Positions 17,303 to 27,054 of a stretch of 64,000 nucleotides of DNA are shown piece after piece. Location: contig NZ_CP012160.1 of the NCBI RefSeq assembly GCF_001187845.1, forward strand, positions 2,666,001 to 2,730,000, given 5' to 3'. The notes under the pieces were generated by a model. The model was not told the DNA's origin, did not search any database, and saw only the letters and a program-made list of their open reading frames with translations. A program made the translations under genes and the position numbers. This stretch comes from Octadecabacter temperatus (GTDB lineage Bacteria; Pseudomonadota; Alphaproteobacteria; Rhodobacterales; Rhodobacteraceae). Every line of letters starts with the position of its first letter. Position 1 is the first letter of the stretch.

Positions 17303-18174
17303 GCGATGCGCCCCTCTCTCTAAGGTCACGTGCCGAAAGCCTCGCCGCGCCGTTTCCGCCCCTGTTGGCCGAAGCAGAACACCTCGCCGCGACTGTGATG
17401 GTGGGCGATCATGGCCGCAGACGTGCAGGTGTTGGCGATACCTTCTGGCAGTACCGGCCAGCGCAAAACCACGACGAAATGCGTGCCATTGATTGGCGTC
17501 GCTCGGCACGGTCTGACGCCCAGTTCGTGCAGGACAAAGAATGGCAGATCGCACAATCCATCCTTCTTTGGGTCGATCAATCTGCATCGATGTCTTTCAC
17601 CTCGCTCAAAGACGGCACAACCAAAGCGGATCGCGCACGCGCCCTCGCGCTAGCCACTGCAATTCTACTTCTGCGCGGCGGCGAACGTGTTGGGTTAACA
17701 GGTAATCTTCTCCCCCCACGGCGCGGCGAAACCCAAGTCACCCAAATGGCCGCGCTCTTGTCGGAAGACCACTCCGACGACTTCGGCACGCCAAACGCGG
17801 ACGGCATGCTCCCCCATTCTCGCGCCCTGTTTGTCTCTGACTTTATGGGCGACCTCGAAGGCATAGAAACCGCAATGCAAAAAGCCGCCGAACGCGATGT
17901 GCGCGGCGCGCTTGTGCAAATCCTCGACCCGACCGAGGAAGCCTTTCCCTTCGATGGGCGCACTATTTTTGAGTCCATGTCCGGCACGCTGAGCCACGAA
18001 ACTCTCAAAGCACGCGACCTAAAATCGCGCTACTTAGATCGCCTCGCTGAGCGCAAGGATCGCCTGTCCCAACTCGCCCGCGCGACTGGTTGGCAATTTC
18101 ACACCCATCACACCGATAGTTCCGCGACTTCTGCCTTGCTCTGGACTTTCACCGCACTGGAACGCCGCGCATGA
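17299..18174 (+). CDS. DUF58-domain (VWA-like) protein
   Basis: A 291-residue cytoplasmic protein. The DUF58 signature is seen at RRAGVGDTFWQYRPAQNHDEMRAIDWRRSARS, followed by the VWA-like WVDQSASM motif. Such proteins partner with MoxR ATPases. It starts inside the moxR stop codon (ATGA). A repeat-containing 79-base gap separates it from the next gene. Confidence 0.9.
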   Translation: MSDAPLSLRSRAESLAAPFPPLLAEAEHLAATVMVGDHGRRRAGVGDTFWQYRPAQNHDEMRAIDWRRSARSDAQFVQDKEWQIAQSILLWVDQSASMSFTSLKDGTTKADRARALALATAILLLRGGERVGLTGNLLPPRRGETQVTQMAALLSEDHSDDFGTPNADGMLPHSRALFVSDFMGDLEGIETAMQKAAERDVRGALVQILDPTEEAFPFDGRTIFESMSGTLSHETLKARDLKSRYLDRLAERKDRLSQLARATGWQFHTHHTDSSATSALLWTFTALERRA

Positions 18175-18180
18175 ACCGTA

Positions 18181-18236
18181 TTTGCTTTTGTTTCACAAAT
18201 ATTCCTAGGAGTCCGCAGGACGGGGCAGCGCCCCAG
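18181..18236 (+). repeat. Intergenic GC-rich repeat, copy 1
   Basis: This begins TTTGCTTTTGTTTCA and ends GGGGCAGCGCCCCAGC, a short hairpin. A related copy lies at 35613-35662. It sits in the operon between the DUF58 and BatA-like genes. Similar elements are common between genes in roseobacters, from memory. Confidence 0.6.
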
Positions 18237-18253
18237 CAACGGTGGACTAAATC

Positions 18254-21013
18254 ATGCTGAGCATCGGCCCCATCGCCTTCGCCACCCCGTGGCTGCTCCT
18301 CGGATTGCTCATCTTGCCAATTTTGTGGCTACTGCTTCGTGCGGTGCCACCCGCACCAATTCACCGCCGCTTTCCTGGTGTCGCGCTATTGCTTGGTCTT
18401 TCCGACGACAGCACACAAACAGATCGAACCCCTTGGTGGCTCCTACTTCTGCGCCTTCTCGCCGTTGCCGCGATCATTACTGCCTTCGCTGGTCCTGTGT
18501 TGAATCCGAAAGACGAAACACCGGGCTCGGGCCCATTGTTGGTCCTTGTTGACGGAACTTGGGCCGACGCCCGCGACTGGCCACGCCGCGTTGACCGGAT
18601 TGATGCTGCTTTGGCTGAGGCCGCCCGCGATGGCCGCACCGCGGCTCTCGTAACCCTCACAGATTTGCCGCCAGAAGCACCCGTGTTCCAAGATGCGCAA
18701 GCCGTTGGGCAACGGATTGCAGCGCTCACGCCGCACCCGTTTGAGCCGAATGAAGAAGCGGTTATGGAATGGGCTAAAACCCTGACCGGATCCTTCGACA
18801 CATTCTGGATGTCAGACGGCCTCGCACGTGACGGCCGCGAAACCTTGCTCTCCGTGCTTGAAACCCATGGAACAGTCACCGCGTTTGAATCGCCTCGCCC
18901 CATCTTTGGGCTGCGCGCCGCACAGGTTGTTGACGGCGACGTTTCCGTAACAGTCCTGCGTGCGGCAAGTGGCGTTGGCTCGCAAACCAGTGTTGCCGCA
19001 ATCGGCCTTGATCCGGCGGGCATCGAACGCCAGCTTGCAACCGCACCTGCGAGCTTTGAGGCCGGCAGTACAGAAACGACTGCAACTTTCGATCTTCCCC
19101 CCGAGTTACGCAACCGCGTGACCCGTTTTGAAATTCGTGGCGTACGCTCAGCTGGTGCGGTCACCCTAACGGATGACGCGTTGAAACGTCGCGAAGTTGC
19201 CTTGTTGGCTGGTGCAAGCGAGCGTGAAGCGCTGGAACTGCTTTCCCCGCTTCACTACCTAGAACGGGCACTTATCCCAACGGCAGACCTGATTGAAGGC
19301 TCGCTCGAAGACGTCCTTCTTGCCAATCCTGATGTGATCATTCTTGCTGATGTGGCGACGATGACAGCCATTGAAACTGACACTATGATCGAGTGGGTTG
19401 AGAACGGCGGCTTGCTGGTCCGCTTCGCAGGTCCACGCCTTGCCGCGTCCGACATTAGCCGCATTGACGAAGACCCGTTGATGCCCGTCCGCCTGCGCGT
19501 TGGCGGACGCTCCATTGGTGGAGCGATGTCATGGGGAGAACCCAAAGAGCTTGCGCCGTTCCCAGACACCAGCCCGTTCTTTGGCCTGCCAATCCCGAAC
19601 GATGTGGCGATCACCGCCCAAGTTATGGCGCAACCGGACCCGACATTGGCTAGCCGCGTTATTGCGCAGTTGGCGGATGGTACCCCGCTTGTGACACGCA
19701 AACTTACTGGCGAAGGATCAATTGTGTTGTTCCACGTCACAGCCAATGCAGAATGGTCGACGCTGCCGATTTCTGGGTTGTTTGTGCAAATGCTGGAACG
19801 TCTCGCCGTGTCCACACGTCCCGCCGCGCCGACGGCTGACGATCTAACAGGAACAATATGGATGCCCGAAGACGTATTAAATGCCTTTGGCGAACTTGAT
19901 CGCGCCGACACATTGTCCGGCGTTGCGGGAGAAGACCTTGCGACGGCACGCCCGACTGCAGCGATGTTACCCGGCCTTTATGCTGGCGAAGACCGTCGCA
20001 TCGCAGTGAATGCAATTGGTCGCGAAGGAACACTCACGGCGGCAACTTGGCCTGCGCGTATCGCTGTTGAAGGGCTTGATGTGGTCCGTGAAACGCTGCT
20101 GAAGGGATGGCTTTTGGCTGCGGCGCTTGTTCTGCTGACCATCGACATCATTGCGTCATTGGCTTTGTCTGGTCGATTGCGTGGCCCGCGTGCAAGTGCT
20201 GCGGCGACGGTTTTGGTTGCTTTGCTTTTCGCTCCGCAAAACGTGCGCGCGCAAGAGGACAGTTTCGCAATCACGTCGACTGCTGACGTCGTATTGGCCT
20301 ATGTCATCACAGGTGACACCCGCGTTGATGAGATGTCGGATGCTGGGCTTTACGGGCTGTCCAACACGCTATTCCAACGCACCTCAATTGAGCCGTCCTT
20401 TCCGGTAGGCATTGACCTTGAAACCGACGAGCTGGCGTTCTTCCCGTTCATCTACTGGCCCATAACTGCCGATCAGCAATTGCCGACCCGAGAGGCATAC
20501 ACCAAGCTGAACCGCTATCTTCGTTCGGGCGGAATGATCCTGTTTGATACGCGCGATGCAGACCTTGCGCGTTTCGGCTCGTCCTCGCCCGCAGGACGCA
20601 AGCTACAAGCGATTGCACGTGGTCTAGATATTCCGGCGCTGGAACCCATCCCGCAAGACCATGTGCTGACGCGCACGTTCTATTTGCTCCAAGATTTTCC
20701 GGGCCGTCACCCTGGCCGTGATGTTTGGGTTGAGGCCGCCCCTGCGGACGCTGAACTGTCTGAAGGCATGCCGTTTCGTGACCTGAATGATGGCGTCACA
20801 CCAGTTGTGATTGGCGGGAATGATTGGGCGGCGGCATGGGCCACGGACCAGCTTGGCAATCCACTTGTTCCGATTGGGCGTGGGCAAGCGGGCAATCGGC
20901 AACGTGAAATTGCGCTGCGCTTTGGTGTGAACCTGATCATGCATGTGTTGACGGGTAACTATAAGTCGGATCAGGTCCACGTGCCTTCCCTGCTGGATCG
21001 GTTGGGGCAATGA
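18254..21013 (+). CDS. BatA-like/DUF4159 membrane protein
   Basis: A 919-residue protein. The N-terminus carries the BatA-type signature with two membrane segments (PWLLLGLLILPILWLLLR and WWLLLLRLLAVAAIITAFAG). A VWA-like region without a full MIDAS follows, then a third hydrophobic segment near residue 620 (LLKGWLLAAALVLLTIDIIA). The last 230 or so residues form a DUF4159 domain after an AQE cleavage-like site. It probably presents periplasmic domains for the MoxR module. No catalytic residue is evident. Confidence 0.85.
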   Translation: MLSIGPIAFATPWLLLGLLILPILWLLLRAVPPAPIHRRFPGVALLLGLSDDSTQTDRTPWWLLLLRLLAVAAIITAFAGPVLNPKDETPGSGPLLVLVDGTWADARDWPRRVDRIDAALAEAARDGRTAALVTLTDLPPEAPVFQDAQAVGQRIAALTPHPFEPNEEAVMEWAKTLTGSFDTFWMSDGLARDGRETLLSVLETHGTVTAFESPRPIFGLRAAQVVDGDVSVTVLRAASGVGSQTSVAAIGLDPAGIERQLATAPASFEAGSTETTATFDLPPELRNRVTRFEIRGVRSAGAVTLTDDALKRREVALLAGASEREALELLSPLHYLERALIPTADLIEGSLEDVLLANPDVIILADVATMTAIETDTMIEWVENGGLLVRFAGPRLAASDISRIDEDPLMPVRLRVGGRSIGGAMSWGEPKELAPFPDTSPFFGLPIPNDVAITAQVMAQPDPTLASRVIAQLADGTPLVTRKLTGEGSIVLFHVTANAEWSTLPISGLFVQMLERLAVSTRPAAPTADDLTGTIWMPEDVLNAFGELDRADTLSGVAGEDLATARPTAAMLPGLYAGEDRRIAVNAIGREGTLTAATWPARIAVEGLDVVRETLLKGWLLAAALVLLTIDIIASLALSGRLRGPRASAAATVLVALLFAPQNVRAQEDSFAITSTADVVLAYVITGDTRVDEMSDAGLYGLSNTLFQRTSIEPSFPVGIDLETDELAFFPFIYWPITADQQLPTREAYTKLNRYLRSGGMILFDTRDADLARFGSSSPAGRKLQAIARGLDIPALEPIPQDHVLTRTFYLLQDFPGRHPGRDVWVEAAPADAELSEGMPFRDLNDGVTPVVIGGNDWAAAWATDQLGNPLVPIGRGQAGNRQREIALRFGVNLIMHVLTGNYKSDQVHVPSLLDRLGQ

Positions 21014-21046
21014 TGATGCGGAATTTAACGAAGAAGGGTGGCGCGC

Positions 21047-23119
21047 ATGATTGGTAATGTCATTCTCGACCCATTGGTTCCGCTTGTTGTGCTTTATGGT
21101 CTTGCCGCGTTAGTGGCAGTCGGACTGCTGATTGCGGTTTGGCGCAGGTTGCTTGGTTGGGCGTTGCGCGCGCTAGCGGCGATTGTAATTCTAGGTGCAA
21201 TTGCAAACCCGTCCTTACAACGCGAAGACCGTGCGCAACTGGCTGATATTGTCATCGCCGTTGTCGATGAAAGCGCAAGCCAACGCATTTCTGATCGTCC
21301 TGCGCAATCGGCTGAAGCATTGGCAAACCTGCAGGCCGAAGTCACCCGTCGCCCGAACACCGAACTTCGGGTTTTGACGTTGGGCGATGGTGTCGATGAT
21401 GCGGGCACCGAGCTGATGACCGCATTGTCCGAGGCACTGGCGGAAGAACCACAAGCGCGGGTCGCGGGTATGGTTCTGATTACGGACGGTCGCGCACATG
21501 ATTTGCCAGCTGCCCCGGTTGCACTGCCCGCGCCACTGCATGTTCTTCTGACAGGGTATGAAGACGATTGGGATCGTCGTCTTGTGGTGAAGAACGCGCC
21601 CGCATTTGCGATTTTGGGCGAACCTGTGACACTGACCCTGCGCGTTGAAGACCAAGGTGCCGCACCTGATGCTGATTTCGTCGACCTGACGATTGCGATT
21701 GATGGCGGAGCGCCATTGGCGTTTCAGGTACCCGTGAACCAAGACGTTGAGCTGCCAATCGATCTACCCCACGGCGGCATGAATGTGATGCAGTTCGCAA
21801 CCCCCAGCGTTGAGGGTGAGCTGACAGATCGCAACAACGAAGCCGTTGTACAAATCAACGGTGTGCGAGATCGTTTGCGTGTGCTTTTGGTCAGCGGGGA
21901 ACCCCATGCGGGGGAACGGACGTGGCGCAACTTGCTCAAATCCGACAGCTCCGTTGATCTGGTGCACTTCACCATTCTGCGCCCACCGGAAAAGCAAGAC
22001 GGCGTGCCTGTGAACGAATTGTCGTTGATCGCCTTCCCAACGCGCGAGCTGTTCTTGGAGAAGATTGATGAGTTCGACCTCATCATTTTTGATCGCTACA
22101 AACGACGGGGTATCCTTCCGTCTGCTTATTTCGAAAGCATTGCGACCTACGTTCAAGAGGGTGGTGCGGTGTTGATTTCGGCTGGTCCGGATTATGCCAG
22201 CGCCGATAGCATCTATCGCTCACCACTTGGCGAAGTTCTACCGGGTCGCCCTACGGCACGGGTCTATGAAGAAGGCTTTACACCGATGATTACGGACCTT
22301 GGTCAACGCCATCCAGTGACTGAGGGCCTTGAGGCATTTGCCCCAAATGCAGGCGAGGACGGGGTGCCAGGTTGGGGTCGTTGGCTTCGCCAGATCGAGG
22401 TTTTACCGTCTGAGGATTCCACCGTCATTATGTCTGGCATCAATACGCAACCTTTGTTGATGTTAGAACGTATCGGCGAAGGGCGCGTGGCGTTGATGGC
22501 GTCCGATCATGCTTGGCTTTGGGACCGTGGTTTTGAAGGTGGTGGGCCGCAATTGGAATTGCTGCGCCGCCTCGCCCACTGGATGATGAAAGAACCCGAA
22601 CTTGAAGAAGAAGCCCTTTGGATCGAACCCAATGGGCTTAACATGCGGATCATTCGCCGCACGTTGAACGAAGAAACGGGCGACATCACGATCATTCATC
22701 CTGATGGGACTGAAACAATCGTGACTTTGGAAGAAGTATCACCAGGGCGCTACGAACTGCTTTGGGAAGCGCCTGAAGTTGGGCTGTACCGTTTACGTGA
22801 CGGAGATATCGAAACAGTCGTAGCACTAGGGCCCGCCGCACCGCGTGAGTTTGAACAGACAATTGCCAGTGGTGAAGTGTTGGCCGACCTCGTCGCATCA
22901 ACAAATGGCGGCATTATTACGATTCCAGACGGGCAGCCTTCCCTACGCGATGTACGTGCAGGGCGCGTTGCTTTTGGGCGCGGTTGGATCGGGGTAACTC
23001 CACGGGACGCTTACCGGACCGCAGATGTCAGTGTTACACCGCTAATGCCGGCGTGGCTGGCATTGCTATTGGCGGGCATGCTGGTGATTGGCGCGTGGCT
23101 GCGTGAAGGTCGCAGATGA
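21047..23119 (+). CDS. Membrane protein with glutamine-amidotransferase-like domain
   Basis: A 690-residue protein. Two or three N-terminal membrane helices (VPLVVLYGLAALVAVGLL and LGWALRALAAIVILG) are followed by a VWA-like domain (IVIAVVDESASQR) and a class-I GATase-like fold (GGAVLISAGPDYAS). A last C-terminal helix (WLALLLAGMLVIGAWL) ends the protein. The GATase-like domain appears to lack a nucleophilic cysteine, so it is likely structural. The ATG at 21047 with AGAAGG upstream is preferred over a GTG at 21038. It overlaps the next gene by ATGA. Confidence 0.82.
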   Translation: MIGNVILDPLVPLVVLYGLAALVAVGLLIAVWRRLLGWALRALAAIVILGAIANPSLQREDRAQLADIVIAVVDESASQRISDRPAQSAEALANLQAEVTRRPNTELRVLTLGDGVDDAGTELMTALSEALAEEPQARVAGMVLITDGRAHDLPAAPVALPAPLHVLLTGYEDDWDRRLVVKNAPAFAILGEPVTLTLRVEDQGAAPDADFVDLTIAIDGGAPLAFQVPVNQDVELPIDLPHGGMNVMQFATPSVEGELTDRNNEAVVQINGVRDRLRVLLVSGEPHAGERTWRNLLKSDSSVDLVHFTILRPPEKQDGVPVNELSLIAFPTRELFLEKIDEFDLIIFDRYKRRGILPSAYFESIATYVQEGGAVLISAGPDYASADSIYRSPLGEVLPGRPTARVYEEGFTPMITDLGQRHPVTEGLEAFAPNAGEDGVPGWGRWLRQIEVLPSEDSTVIMSGINTQPLLMLERIGEGRVALMASDHAWLWDRGFEGGGPQLELLRRLAHWMMKEPELEEEALWIEPNGLNMRIIRRTLNEETGDITIIHPDGTETIVTLEEVSPGRYELLWEAPEVGLYRLRDGDIETVVALGPAAPREFEQTIASGEVLADLVASTNGGIITIPDGQPSLRDVRAGRVAFGRGWIGVTPRDAYRTADVSVTPLMPAWLALLLAGMLVIGAWLREGRR

Positions 23120-23313
23120 TCGAGTTCGTCCAATCCCTTGGCGCAATTGGTTATGTTGTGCTGGGCGTCGTCATTCTAGCGCTTTGGAATATTCGAAAGC
23201 TCATCACGATGCGTTCGCCGCTAGATTCTCAGCAACATAAGAACTGGCGCGCGACGGGTGGCACGACCCCTCCCGATCATTTGCAGAACCAAAAAGACAA
23301 AAGAGCCAAATAG
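23116..23313 (+). CDS. Small single-TM protein at the end of the MoxR operon
   Basis: A 65-residue protein with one N-terminal membrane helix (GAIGYVVLGVVILALWNI) and a basic, hydrophilic tail. It starts in the stop of the preceding gene (ATGA), so it is translationally coupled and probably a component of the same membrane complex. Family unknown. Confidence 0.7.
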   Translation: MIEFVQSLGAIGYVVLGVVILALWNIRKLITMRSPLDSQQHKNWRATGGTTPPDHLQNQKDKRAK

Positions 23314-23322
23314 GGTTCTGCT

Positions 23323-23655
23323 CTATGGAAGTACGAAGGGTGTCGTATCGTCAGCCCAACCATCAACATTGTCAGACGTGCGCACAAAGACTTCGGTCAC
23401 ACCGTCAGGAACCGCAATCTGATCGGACCGTGTAAATGGCTGTTCGTTCACATGCGGGTGCGCGAGAACACGCGTGCCAAGGATCGTACCGTCGGCCAAT
23501 TCTATGCGCCAACCGTCCGCGTAATGCTCCCATCCGGTGTCGGGATGCGACAAGGTCACATCAAAGCGGCCATTGCTAAAAGCCACAGCTTCGACAACCG
23601 CAGTGTCTGCAAACGCGGGTGAAACTGTTAGCAAAAGAAGTGCTAATTTTTTCAT
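23323..23655 (-). CDS. Small exported protein
   Basis: A 110-residue protein with a clear signal peptide (MKKLALLLLTVSPAFA, cleavage after about residue 16) and a short beta-rich mature part (FDVTLSHPDTGWEHYADGW) that looks like a small periplasmic domain. The open frame extends upstream, but the ATG at 23655 is the only start that yields the signal peptide. It lies 35 bases after the DUF599 gene on the same strand. Function unknown. Confidence 0.7.
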   Translation of the reverse strand: MKKLALLLLTVSPAFADTAVVEAVAFSNGRFDVTLSHPDTGWEHYADGWRIELADGTILGTRVLAHPHVNEQPFTRSDQIAVPDGVTEVFVRTSDNVDGWADDTTPFVLP

Positions 23656-23690
23656 ATCTGCAAAGTACAACACTTCACCGCCATTCCCAA

Positions 23691-24401
23691 TCACACTTTG
23701 GTGTCGGGAATATCGTTTAAGATAATTTCGCGCGGTATCGATGTGAACTCGCGAGACCAGACAAGAAATCCGATCGCCAGACACGCCGCAAGAAGCGCCC
23801 ATGCGCCAGCGATCCACGCAACTGCCCCCAGTGCAAAGTACATAGACCGAAGCCCACGGTTAAAATTCATTGCTGCGCGGATGTTCAGTTCCGCTGCTTT
23901 GCGTGCCAATGGAACGGCTTGCGGGTCAGCAGGGTCATTTGGAACCGCGCCCATCATCACCGAGCAATACCCAAACACACGGTTTGCCCAGACGAATTTC
24001 AGGAATGCATTGCCCAAAAGAACAAGCACCAATAGCAGTTTTGTTTGAAGCTCCATTGCAGGGGTTTCCAAATGACCGATCTGCATGGTGACGTTCTGTA
24101 AAGGGTCTACATTGCCGATCAAGGCCAACAGCCCCCCCATAGCCAGCAATGAAGTCGAGGCGAAAAAGGACGTGCCTTGGCGCAGGCTCGTCATCATTTG
24201 CGCGTCAAAAATTCTAGGCTGGCGCGTGATCATAACCAGCATCCACTTTCGCCGGTATTCCGACATCAAAACGGTCACCGAAGGGTGCTTTGCGGTGGGG
24301 TGTTCGATCCACCAGCTGATACCTTGCCAGACGGCAACGAAAATCAGCAACGCAATGATATCTAGCCCGTTCAGGCTGCCTAAATTTGTGATAGTTTCCA
24401 T
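23691..24401 (-). CDS. DUF599-family membrane protein
   Basis: A 236-residue integral membrane protein with four or more hydrophobic helices. The region WMLVMITRQPRIFDAQMM and the RAAMNFNRGLRSMYFALGA segment match what I know of the DUF599 family. The function is unknown. It lies divergent from glcD, so the 81-base spacer holds promoters for both and the glc operator. Confidence 0.75.
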   Translation of the reverse strand: METITNLGSLNGLDIIALLIFVAVWQGISWWIEHPTAKHPSVTVLMSEYRRKWMLVMITRQPRIFDAQMMTSLRQGTSFFASTSLLAMGGLLALIGNVDPLQNVTMQIGHLETPAMELQTKLLLVLVLLGNAFLKFVWANRVFGYCSVMMGAVPNDPADPQAVPLARKAAELNIRAAMNFNRGLRSMYFALGAVAWIAGAWALLAACLAIGFLVWSREFTSIPREIILNDIPDTKV

Positions 24402-24445
24402 GTTCGGACCCTAGCTGGATTTAACGCCATAGACACGACTTCAAA

Positions 24446-24466
24446 TTGGTTATATTTATTTACCAA
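24446..24466. promoter_or_regulatory. GntR (GlcC-like) operator in front of glcDEF
   Basis: TTGGT (24446-24450) and ACCAA (24462-24466) are separated by 11 bases and lie 16 bases before the glcD start. The same arms, spacing and several spacer bases (ATAT, TT) recur in front of the FadR-type GntR gene at 42117-42137. TGGT/ACCA arms are the known half-sites of FadR/PdhR-type regulators. Confidence 0.7.
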
Positions 24467-24482
24467 TTAAAGGATGTCTCTC

Positions 24483-25922
24483 ATGGAAATGCCAACTCCA
24501 AACCAGAACGTGTTGTCACGGAAATCGCAAATTGTTGAACGTTTGCAGTCAGTTTTGCCGATTGGAGCCGTAATCCATACCGAATCTGAAGTCCGCGCTT
24601 ATGAGTGCGATGCCTTGACCGCATACAAATGTCCGCCGCTTTGTGCGGTGCTTCCTGCCTCAACAGAGGAAGTCGCGGCCGTTTTGAAGCTGTGCCATGA
24701 GATGGGCGTGCCTGTAGTACCACGCGGTTCTGGCACGTCATTGGCGGGGGGGGCTTTGCCCACCGCAGACTGCGTGATCTTAGGCGTCGCGCGGCTAAAC
24801 GGTGTGTTGGAAACCAACTACGAGGATCGCTACATTCGCGTTCAATCCGGTCGCACAAACCTAAGTGTTACAGGCGCGGTTGAGGAGATGGATTTCTTCT
24901 ATGCACCTGACCCGTCCAGTCAGCTCGCTTGCGCCATTGCAGGCAACGTTGCGATGAATTCCGGCGGGGCACATTGCTTGAAATACGGTGTGACGACGAA
25001 CAACCTAATGGGCGTCAAAATGGTGCTGATGGATGGCACAATCACCGAGATCGGTGGCGAAAATCTGGATGCCGCGGGCCTGGACTTACTGGGCTTGATC
25101 TGCGGATCAGAGGGGCAGCTTGGCGTTGTCACCGAGGCCACGTTGCGTATTTTACGCAAACCCGAAGGCGCGCGTCCTGTCCTCATGGCGTTCAACGACA
25201 ACGAGGTCGCAGGCGCCTGCGTTGCCGATATTATCAAAGCGGGTGTTTTGCCTGTGGCGATCGAATTCATGGACCGTTTGTGCATTGAGACAACCGAAAA
25301 CTACGCCAAAGCAGGCTACCCTGATTGCAACGCGCTGCTGATCGTTGAAGTCGAAGGCGCACCTGAAGAAATCGATGAACAGCTTGCATTGATCAAAGAC
25401 ATTGCGCGCAAACACGACCCAGTTGAGTTACGCGAAGCGCAAGATGAAGAAGAGGCCGCCCGCATTTGGCTGGGCCGTAAATCCGCCTTCGGTGCGATTG
25501 GGCAGATCAGCGACTACATGTGTTTGGATGGCACGATCCCCGTCTCGTCTCTCCCGATGGTGTTGCGCCGTATTGGAGAGTTGTCTGATGAGTTTGGCCT
25601 AAAGGTCGGCAACGTTTTCCACGCAGGCGACGGCAATATGCACCCTCTAATTTGCTATGATGCCAACAAGCCGGGCGATCTGGAACTGTGTGAGGCGATG
25701 GGGGCCGAAATCCTAAAGCTGTGTGTCGATGCAGGTGGCTGTTTGACCGGCGAGCATGGTGTTGGAATTGAAAAACGGGACCTGATGACCCACCAGTATG
25801 CGCAACAAGATTTGGATATTCAGATGGCTGTGAAGGATGTGTTTGACCCTGAGTGGTTGTTGAACCCTGCAAAAGTATTTCCGCTCGACAGCAGCGCATC
25901 GCGGCGAATGGCGGCGGAGTAG
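24483..25922 (+). CDS. glcD: Glycolate oxidase subunit GlcD
   Basis: A 479-residue FAD-binding subunit of glycolate oxidase, which oxidises glycolate to glyoxylate. The FAD-binding PCMH motif PRGSGTSLAGGALP, the AGNVAMNSGGAHCLKYGVT stretch and the C-terminal GCLTGEHGVGIEKRD motif are intact. The ATG at 24483 follows AAAGGA by eight bases and is preferred to the ATG at 24474. First gene of glcD-glcE-membrane protein-glcF. Probably controlled by the GntR regulator at 42155 through the operator just upstream. Confidence 0.93.
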   Translation: MEMPTPNQNVLSRKSQIVERLQSVLPIGAVIHTESEVRAYECDALTAYKCPPLCAVLPASTEEVAAVLKLCHEMGVPVVPRGSGTSLAGGALPTADCVILGVARLNGVLETNYEDRYIRVQSGRTNLSVTGAVEEMDFFYAPDPSSQLACAIAGNVAMNSGGAHCLKYGVTTNNLMGVKMVLMDGTITEIGGENLDAAGLDLLGLICGSEGQLGVVTEATLRILRKPEGARPVLMAFNDNEVAGACVADIIKAGVLPVAIEFMDRLCIETTENYAKAGYPDCNALLIVEVEGAPEEIDEQLALIKDIARKHDPVELREAQDEEEAARIWLGRKSAFGAIGQISDYMCLDGTIPVSSLPMVLRRIGELSDEFGLKVGNVFHAGDGNMHPLICYDANKPGDLELCEAMGAEILKLCVDAGGCLTGEHGVGIEKRDLMTHQYAQQDLDIQMAVKDVFDPEWLLNPAKVFPLDSSASRRMAAE

Positions 25923-25926
25923 TTTG

Positions 25927-27054
25927 ATGATTGTAAAAACAGAACAAGAGCTGGCAGAATCCGTGAAGGCGGCACCGGGACCGCTACATATTCGCGGTGG
26001 CGGCACACGCGACATTGGTAATCCTGTCGATGGTAATGTCCTGAGCACTGCTGGGCTAAATGGGGTTACGCTTTATGAACCCGGTGCGCTGACGATCGTC
26101 GCACAAGCCGGAACGCCAGTTGCAGATATTGAAACCGCGCTAGACGCTGAAAACCAGCGACTTGCGTTTGAGCCGATGGACCACCGCAGGTTGCTGGGCA
26201 GTTCAGGCACGCCAACCATCGGCGGCATCGTTGCAACCAACGCAAGCGGCCCGCGCCGGATTTCGGTTGGCGCATGTCGTGACCACCTGCTTGGCGTGCG
26301 GTTTGTGGATGGGTCGGGCACGATCATCAAGAACGGTGGGCGTGTGATGAAGAACGTCACTGGCTACGACTTGGTAAAGCTGATGGCAGGGTCTTATGGG
26401 ACATTGGGCGTGCTAAGTGAGGTGTCTTTGAAAGTGCTGCCTAAACCAGAAACCGAAACCACATTGGTGCTTCATGACTTAACGTTGCGCGACAGTGTTA
26501 CCGCTATGTCAGCGGCGTTAGGGTCGCCGTTTGAGGTGACGGGTGCTGCTTTTGTGAACGGTTTGGCTCATATCCGGATCGAAGGGTTCGAGGCATCGGT
26601 TGCTTATCGTGCAGGGAAACTACGCGACTTGCTCGCAAAATTTGGCGAGATCACACAAACCGAGGATGCGGCGAGCGCCGCTATGTGGCGCGACATTCGG
26701 GATGTGAAGTGTTTCGCAGACCACGGCGCCGTTACACGAGTTTCCATCAAACCAAGTGCTGCGCCTGAGTTCGCCGAAAGCCTGGGGCAAACCCGCGGGG
26801 CGGATTTGGCGATGGACTGGGGCGGTGGGTTGATGTGGTTCGCCGTGACCGAAACCGAAGAAGCGACACACAAGGCTTTGCAAGACATGAGCGCGGGTAA
26901 GGGTGGTCACGCCACCTTGATCAAAGGGTCGGCGTCGATGCGCGCTGATGCACCTGTCTTCCAGCCCGAAAACCCAACTGTTACAGCGTTGTCGCAAGGG
27001 CTGCGCGCGAAATTCGACCCACGTGGGATTTTGAATGCGGGGCTGATGGGGTGA
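25927..27054 (+). CDS. glcE: Glycolate oxidase FAD-binding subunit GlcE
   Basis: A 375-residue GlcD-related FAD-binding protein. The shortened FAD domain is visible (IRGGGTRD; GSSGTPTIGGIVATNASGPRR; NGGRVMKNVTGYDLVKL). It pairs with GlcD in the membrane-associated complex. The ATG at 25927 has GGAG nine bases upstream and lies four bases after the glcD stop. Its stop overlaps the next gene (TGATG). Confidence 0.92.
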   Translation: MIVKTEQELAESVKAAPGPLHIRGGGTRDIGNPVDGNVLSTAGLNGVTLYEPGALTIVAQAGTPVADIETALDAENQRLAFEPMDHRRLLGSSGTPTIGGIVATNASGPRRISVGACRDHLLGVRFVDGSGTIIKNGGRVMKNVTGYDLVKLMAGSYGTLGVLSEVSLKVLPKPETETTLVLHDLTLRDSVTAMSAALGSPFEVTGAAFVNGLAHIRIEGFEASVAYRAGKLRDLLAKFGEITQTEDAASAAMWRDIRDVKCFADHGAVTRVSIKPSAAPEFAESLGQTRGADLAMDWGGGLMWFAVTETEEATHKALQDMSAGKGGHATLIKGSASMRADAPVFQPENPTVTALSQGLRAKFDPRGILNAGLMG

